A stretch of 64,000 nt of DNA from Trema orientale (Eukaryota > Streptophyta > Magnoliopsida > Rosales > Cannabaceae). The position numbers were made by a program, and so were the translations under genes. Shown in pieces: positions 57,691 to 64,000 of the stretch. How positions within the stretch are numbered: the stretch's first letter is position 1; the number at the start of each line of letters is the position of its first letter. The stretch covers positions 297,948 to 361,947 of the forward strand of contig JXTC01000180.1 in assembly GCA_002914845.1 (NCBI GenBank), read 5' to 3'. A model generated the notes under the pieces. That model was given only the letters and a program-made list of their open reading frames with translations. It was not told the DNA's origin and did no database searches.

Positions 57691-59349
57691 TGACAAGACA
57701 TTGTCCAAATCACTTATGAAAGCCATTGCTTGCATCCGTCATAGGCTTGGCCAAATTAATTTCATCGGTTATTGTAACTCAGCGTCTGTATGTAGTGTGG
57801 CTTTAGGCATATTCTAACTTGGTTTGGTTTCGGATGTAATTTGCTTGCAAGGCAGGGCTATTATCATCAGGGGGTTATGTACCACAGTTTGAAGAGGTTT
57901 CTCAAAGTAATTTCACTTGCTTCTTCGGATGTAGTCCTTAACTCAAAGTGTGGAAGTTCTTGCTTCGTTACGTTAATCTTTCATCTTATTGTAACATAGA
58001 TTCATAACTTTGCATCCCTCGAATGAGAAAAAAATTTTCATTCAAAAAAAAAAAGCATGAGAAAAAAAAAAAGAAAAAAAAAAGAGGAGATTTTTTGAAT
58101 GAGGCAGAGTTAAATTTGACTTTTCATGCGTTTTTTGCCTTTTTTTTTTTTGTTTTTTAATGAAAATATAATGATGTAAATTTGTAATAAGATTCACATT
58201 CTAAAATTCTACTCGAACGAAGAAAAGTTGTGTAGGTTTAGCTTCTTTATTATTATGTGTGTTTTTCCAAGACATTTATACTTTTACAGGATGATACTCC
58301 CGTTTTTAACCTCAAATATTAAAATATAAAAAAGCCACAATATGATTTAATTATAGGCCGGTCATATCCTTCTATCAGACGCACACCCTAAGGGGGAAAA
58401 AAAAAAAGAAAGAAAAAATAAAAAGAGGAAAAAAAGAAAAAGAAGAAGAAAAAGGTGAATTCCAGATTTGGCCAAACAAACGGATACGATTAAGCAACCC
58501 TTGTACTAGGGTTTCTAGTAACCCTTGTACTAGGGTTTCTAGTTTCCTAAGGAATAATTACCAACTGCTTACACGTAATATATACAATTATTAAAATATT
58601 TAGAAATATAGGGTTATTTACTGCCTATAAAAGCTATAGAGAGGAGAGAATGCTTCAGTTTCAGTCTATCGAGATGTCAAAAAGCGGAGTAAGACTAGGG
58701 GTACGGCGGCGGTGATGATGAGGGTCTGCTTCATTTCCTTATATGAAGAAATCACGGCCGAAAGAGACTAGAGATGTTCACTCCCTTCCCTTCCCTTTCT
58801 CTTTCTCTGCCGTGTTTCTTTGTATAAAGAGATGATGTAGATCTCAATCTCTACCTCTTCACTTTTCTGATATTTCTTTCTTTATATATCACATAAATCC
58901 TATATCTAAGTATCCAACCCATTTCTATATGTATATGAGTATTTTGCCTTATTACTTTTTAGGGTCTGTAAAGTTTTGCTTCTTTTTCTAGGTCCGATAT
59001 ATAGTTATCGTACCTCGTACGTGATCTATTTTAAATGCTGTACAACCCTTACACAAGTTATTATGTTTATTCTGTTGGAAAGTTTAACTAAGCTTGAACA
59101 TCTAAGATCTACAGATCTGTTCCAAAGCCCCAGTTTTCGACCCTTTTTCTATTTTTTTAATCTTTTAAAAAGAGAACCCTTTTCTACACTCGAGTGTTTA
59201 TTTGTTCTTTTATTAAATCTCAAAAAAAAAAAAAGTAGAGAGTTTCAAATGGTTTTTAAGCCGATTTGTTTTTATGGTTTTGTATTTATTATCCAGTTCT
59301 GCCTAAATAAATGTTAACGATACTGAATCGCGTAAGTACTCTTTGTTTG
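57691..59349. other. CWF19L2 3' end and intergenic DNA
   Basis: The first ~300 bp are probably the 3' untranslated region. At 58496-58543 a 24-bp unit (CCCTTGTACTAGGGTTTCTA core) is exactly duplicated. A TATA-like CTATAAAAG (58625-58633) is followed by a purine-rich leader and two tiny frames (MSKSGVRLGVRRR and MMRVCFISLYEEITAERD). This could be an LTR promoter or a small non-coding transcript. No known gene is recognised. Confidence 0.35.
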
Positions 59350-59528
59350 GAATAATGTTATAGAACACCAGTGGTGCCCAACACCACAGTGATGTGTCAG
59401 TCTAGGTTAATCATAATTATAATTTAAGTGAGTCTCATGTGGAACTCAGTTTATTAATTAAATCATCCAATGACAAACAGACATGTCACTGTGGTGCTGG
59501 ACACCACTGGTGCCTCATAGCATTGCTC
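59350..59528. mobile_element. MULE-type MITE, copy 2 of family M2
   Basis: The ends read GAATAATGTTATAG and, inverted, GAGCAATGCTATGAGG, with the same CAGCACCACAGTGACATGTC arm as 22597-22780. The flanks CTTTGTTTG (59341-59349) and GTTTGTTTA (59529-59537) match at 7 of 9 positions, consistent with a decayed 9-bp target duplication. Confidence 0.78.
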
Positions 59529-59537
59529 GTTTGTTTA

Positions 59538-61554
59538 GCCGAAATAATATTTCAGATATTGTACCGATGTATGTTGATGATACTGTGAATCGCGTAAGTA
59601 CTCTTCCAAACTTGGCTACATTTTTTATGTTCAAGAGAGAAAAAAAAACAAGAACAAGTTACAAAAATTGTTGATTAACTGGGATTCCGGGACTTTGTTG
59701 GTGATATATAAGATGAAACTTTGAAAACATCCCAGACTCCCAGTTAGTCTCAATTTATAACTGTTGTATTTATTTATTTAAATTCCAGATTATCAACATA
59801 TATAGGCCCAAGTCAAGTTAAAGCCTCAACCCATTTGGTCTCTTGCAATGTTGGGCAGCTAATTTTACTTCCAATTTACCTGGGCAGCAAGTTTGAGCTT
59901 GCTTGGGGCAGCAGACAATCTTTGTTTGGGCAATACACAACCTTCCATGCATGTCGTCTACTCAGTTTGTTAAAAAAACGAGAAGAGATACCAAATCCCG
60001 TGAGAAGAGAGGCGGAATTCCACAGTATTTACTATAACGAACCAAATCTTGACCACTTGGGATCACAAATTTTTGTATCAGAATAAATAAATTTTTATTT
60101 ATATTTTTAAATAAAATTTTTCACTAATTCATTTTTGTCTTGCAAATTTTATAATAATTTGGGCATAGTGACTTTTTTTCATCCCATTTATAGTATAAAT
60201 AGAAGGGCTAAATTGAAAATTTTTATACATGGACCATTTTACATTTCAGCGGTCAAAATGAGAAGCTGGGTAGTTTTATCATAATTAAAAAGAATGAACC
60301 TTTTCTGAAAAGAAAAAAAAAATGAAACAAACTAGCGAAATAATCCATTTATCAGAAATTACTGAACAACTACACCCCCTTTCAAAACTTTAAAAAATAC
60401 AACCGACTAAAAGAATCAAAGAATCCTTTATATTCCAAAATATGCTGAATTGGTTATTCAAATAAATGAACAAACTGGGGGTTGTAATCCTAACGGTGGG
60501 ATTGACCCGGGCTCTTCTGCCATATTCAAGCTCAATATTCCAGATTTTGGAATTTATGTTTCAGTAAGTGGAACTCTGATCATCTCGACACCATACTGAT
60601 ACTGCTAGACAGGAAAAAGAGAGGAGTAATGATTGAGATTGAACAAAAGGCTTACATCTGTCATCTATTTTAATCACTATCTTATTTGAGGTGGGATCAT
60701 ACTATTTAAAATTTAGTGGTTGAAATAGATATCACATCGTGTGGTATAAATTTTTAGTGTTTTAGCATTACTCAAAAGAGAGATAAAAAGAGAAAAGCGA
60801 CGGAATTGAAACGGACGGTAGAAAAAAGAATTTAATAATGGATACAAAAATTTTAAGTTTTAAAACGGGTAATAGACTTACACTCAATGCCAAAAAGGAC
60901 ATCCTTTGTAGCTTTCTCAGTAACATTTGCTTTATTTTTTTTCTTTTACTCCTCAATTCAGTTTAAGAGATGGCCACTTTCATCTCTTTATTAAATGGCT
61001 GCTTATGTATATATGTATGGTTGCCAATCCAGTAGGTATTTTTTTTTCACCTATGTGTAGATGTTTTTTTTAGCAGTTGGATAATCATCTAATGGTGATC
61101 CAACGACTATAATGAGGTACATGAAAAGACGTGCATCATTAATGCTATTTTTCTCTCTTACTTTTTATAATAAAAAAATGTGTATGAAAAATTTTCATTG
61201 GACAAATTGATACTCATGCATAGATAAAAAAAAAAAAAAAAATACCTACTGGATTGGTGCCATATATGTATTTACATATAAATTAATATGTGAAAGTTTA
61301 TCAAACACATATATTATTATCTGTATATTACTTTTTATACTAAATATACCAATTTTATGCTATATATTAAAATTGATTGCTACTAAATGGACATAATCTT
61401 TCAAAAGGGGATATTTACTAAAGAGGACCCAAAATTCGGCTATTTTGCTTAATGCCTTTTCTTTCAGAAAAGGTTTAGCAAAAATGCATTGATGTCTTCT
61501 TAAGCATATTTTTCATAAATACCAGTTCTTTAGTGCCGGGTTTCTATCACTTTT
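59538..61554. other. Intergenic, no gene recognised
   Basis: AT-rich with short frames that match nothing recognisable. An IR-A fragment (about 61389-61456) lies at its right end. TACCTACTGGATTGG near 61242 is the inverse of CCAATCCAGTAGGTA near 61025, so 61020-61256 is an inverted-repeat pair around ~200 bp, probably a small fold-back element. Confidence 0.45.
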
Positions 61555-61935
61555 ACATATAAAAAAAAAAGAATTACAAAAATACGGAACTCAGACTTTT
61601 TTCAAATTTTCGTACGGTTTTTATTAGAAAAATATCACTTTTTAAAAAATATTTAGAAAAATACTATTTTTTAAAATAGTTACTGGTTACCGGTTTCTGG
61701 AAACTTGTTACTAGTTACTAGTTACCAGTTATATACCAGTTATAAATATCTTTGGTTACTAGTTACCAGTTTCTGGAAACTGGTTACCAGAAACTAGTTA
61801 TTATTTTAAAAAATGGTATTTTTCTAAATAGTTTTTAAATAATGGTATTTATCTAATAAAAACCTTACCGCACCTTAAAAAAACTTAAACTACCGTATTT
61901 TTCAAAATTACCGTATAAAGTCTAATTTTTCCATT
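61555..61935 (+). repeat. Dispersed repeat R1, copy e
   Basis: The internal array (61675-61800) is built on TTACTAGTTACCAG and TTTCTGGAAACTGGTTACCA words, flanked by AATATCACTTTTTAAAAAA and AATGGTATTTTTCTAAATAG. Confidence 0.65.
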
Positions 61936-62069
61936 ATTTTATTTGTTGCTCTGGGCTTTGAGCTTAAAGAATAAGTGGAGCGGGCTGGCTCCTTAAACTA
62001 TGTTTATCAGCCCAAATGGGCCACGTTCTATCTTTTGGGTTTATAACACTTTTCTTTATTAAAACCCAA

Positions 62070-62400
62070 AAGAATTACAAAAATGCAGAGGTCAGATTTT
62101 TTTTTTTCCCCCTCAAATTTTCATACAAGTTTTATTAGAAAAATATAACTTTTTAATTTTTAGAAAAATACCATTTTTAAAATAATTACTGGTTACCAGA
62201 TTCTGAAAATTGGTTACTAGTTATCAATCATATACCAGTTACTAGCTTCTAGTTTCTAGAAACTGGTTTTCGGTTTCTAATTACTATTTTAAAAGATGGA
62301 ATTTTTCTAATAAAAACTATACCGGAGCTACCAAAAACATAAGCCATATTATTTTTAACTTTTTTTCCCCTAAAACTACCGTAAAAGGCCTGACTTCCAC
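62070..62400 (+). repeat. Dispersed repeat R1, copy f
   Basis: Same modules as copy e, with an array (62185-62285) of ACTGGTTACCAG and CTAGTTTCTAGAAACTGG words. Copies e and f lie ~130 bp apart in the same orientation, with array sequences more alike than those of the distant copies. Confidence 0.62.
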
Positions 62401-62819
62401 TATCTTTTTGCAGTATATAAAAAGGGTAATTTTGTAATTATTTTTTCTTTTCAATTTTGTTTAAAAAATTAAATGTTCAAACACTTAGTAGGGATGACAA
62501 ATGATTTGCTAACCTGGATAACCTGACTAACCCGCCATTTTGACCCAATCAATATGAAAGATAAGGGGAAATTATGGGGATTACGAGTCTTTTGGTTTCA
62601 TTATACTTTTTTAGGAATACTTTTCAGAATTACTTTTCTGGGAGCAAACATTTTCATTTTTAGCAGCTTTTGGATAGAGAAAAAAATACTCTTTCTGAAA
62701 ATGTCCTTATGTTATACCAAATGGTGTGATTATCTATCACAATTTTTTGACCGTTTGTGATCTCAATTTTATTTTCTATTATTTTTTTGAAGGAAATTTT
62801 GTTTTTTTATTGTTATTTA

Positions 62820-63510
62820 TAACTTTATGATTAGAAATAATCACGATTTGTAACTCGTCATCATAATTTTGGGACTCAAGGTCACAGTATGTTTTACGTC
62901 ATTACGTATATTGTGAGATTATATTACTGTAATTTGTACAATTTGGACATATTATCATGATTTGTGATTCATAGTCATAAAATTTATACTAACCTTACAA
63001 AAGAAAGATAAGCATTCTCTATTGGCTAACAATGACTTAGAAATATTTGTCTAATACAAATCTATTTTTGCAAGATAAATCATGATATTTTCTCTATTAA
63101 TAGTCATGTATGTGATACTAACAGTCATATAATTTATGATAGTCATTATGTAACTCTGATTTGTGACTACGGGTCACAAAATTTGTGCATATTTTACAAA
63201 AATAAAATAAGCATTCACATTGGATAATAAATTCAATGGCTTTATATATATATGCGATATCAATGTACATAATTTATGACAATCATAATTTTGTGCCACG
63301 TAACCCTGATTTGTGACTGCTAGTCCCAAAATTTGTGCCTGTCTTAAAAAAATTGTCACAATTTTTCCTATAATTTAAAGTCACAATTTGTGATAATCTA
63401 ACATACAGAAAACTGTCACTGCCACAAATCAATCTAACGCACACAAAAATCAGTCCCAAAATCCATTTATAGTCACAAATTTATTCCAAAATCATTCCAA
63501 AAATACACAA
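62820..63510. repeat. Irregular tandem repeat, 150-200 bp units
   Basis: Blocks starting TGATTTGTGA near 62958, 63157 and 63307 each continue with GTCACAAAATTT- or GTCATAAAATTT-like sequence, the first two also with AAATAAGCATTC-type text. No coding sequence. Confidence 0.55.
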
Positions 63511-63651
63511 TATTACACCTTCCAATTCAACTGAATTACTTCTACACACAGTTAAGTTTTCAGTTGGGTTCAAAATATTTTTCGGATCCAAACCATATAT
63601 AACCAAAAAATGTAAAACATCCAAAAAAATGCAAAACACCTAACCAATTTT

Positions 63652-63998
63652 CAATTGTCTTTTCTTGTCTTTTTCCTCCAAAACTTGTATTGGAACACCA
63701 TAACATCCTTGCCCCAAAGCTCGCACTGCTATTACGAAGTCGATGAAGACAAGCTGTACTACTTTGCGAGGAAGTTATTGGTGGCCGTACAGATCTCCTT
63801 GAAATCATAGATGTGAGGGTTCTCGGGGAGGGATTCAGGGAGGCTAGAGAGTGATGTGTAGCACGAGATGGAGGTATCAATGGAGAGCCTTTAGCTAGTG
63901 CTGGAGATGTATGCGGCGCCGCTCAAGTTGGTGGTTGAAGTCGAGGCCTTAGAGGCAGGAGATATCGACTTGGTTGGTGGCCTTTGGGGCCGAGTCGA
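63652..63998 (-). pseudogene. LysM receptor-like kinase pseudogene fragment
   Basis: On the minus strand one frame reads a Ser/Thr-rich juxtamembrane-like stretch (SPASKASTSTTNLSGAAYIS), then SLPENPHIYDFKEICTATNN followed by FLAK, and CELWGKDVMVFQYKFWRKK. This resembles the region before and at the start of the kinase domain in LysM-type receptor-like kinases, which perceive chitin- and Nod-factor-like glycans at the plasma membrane. The frame is broken by stops at 63891-63893, 63759-63761 and 63729-63734 (two in a row), and the homology stops before any kinase motif, so it is dead and truncated. The rest may lie beyond the window edge upstream. The subfamily is inferred from the motif order alone. 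Confidence 0.6.
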
Positions 63999-64000
63999 TT

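Noticed and set aside
1..64000. CRISPR arrays, bacterial-type operons or prophage
   Set aside because: The window is plant nuclear DNA; the tandem repeats lack the regular repeat-spacer structure and there are no cas-like genes.

Overview
This is a stretch of nuclear DNA from a flowering plant, probably a dicot. The genes have short exons with GT..AG introns, the intergenic DNA is very AT-rich, microsatellites are common, and MITEs, a SINE and LTR elements are present. The conserved proteins (WVD2-like, Alba, ureidoglycolate amidohydrolase, XRCC4, CWF19L2, PHO2-type E2) and a MIR166 hairpin all have plant forms. I cannot name the species.

Layout: 1-4,900 is repeat-rich and starts with a ~1 kb inverted-repeat structure. 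A MIR166 locus lies on the minus strand at ~4,900-5,110. 5,230-10,300 holds tandem duplications and MITEs but no recognised gene. A WVD2-like (TPX2-domain) gene fills 10,339-16,930 on the minus strand, with a small LTR retrotransposon in one intron. 17,000-25,700 is repeat DNA: a hairpin MITE, an AT-rich array bounded by short inverted termini, a second MITE and a tRNA-derived SINE. An Alba-domain gene (25,943-27,510, plus) converges on a ureidoglycolate amidohydrolase gene (28,236-32,490, minus). 32,500-38,200 is nested repeats, including a 590-bp solo LTR inside another repeat. A one-exon PHO2-like E2 gene lacking its catalytic cysteine lies at 38,256-39,143 (minus). XRCC4 (40,688-43,054, plus) follows. 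43,100-52,300 is transposon debris: a MULE-like element, a zinc-knuckle fragment and a gypsy gag fragment. CWF19L2 (52,941-57,690, plus) is the last intact gene. The final 6 kb ends in a truncated LysM receptor kinase pseudogene.

The genes do not form an operon-like unit. They cover microtubule organisation, RNA/DNA binding, purine (ureide) nitrogen recovery, ubiquitin-like conjugation, double-strand-break repair, splicing-associated RNA turnover and a developmental microRNA. All exon joins were read by eye from splice signals and reading-frame continuity, and every multi-exon gene closes to a complete frame from ATG to stop. The least usual items are the E2-like protein with Ser in place of Cys, a dispersed repeat family whose copies carry different short-motif arrays in the same internal slot, and a MITE whose pre-insertion site survives in a neighbouring tandem copy.
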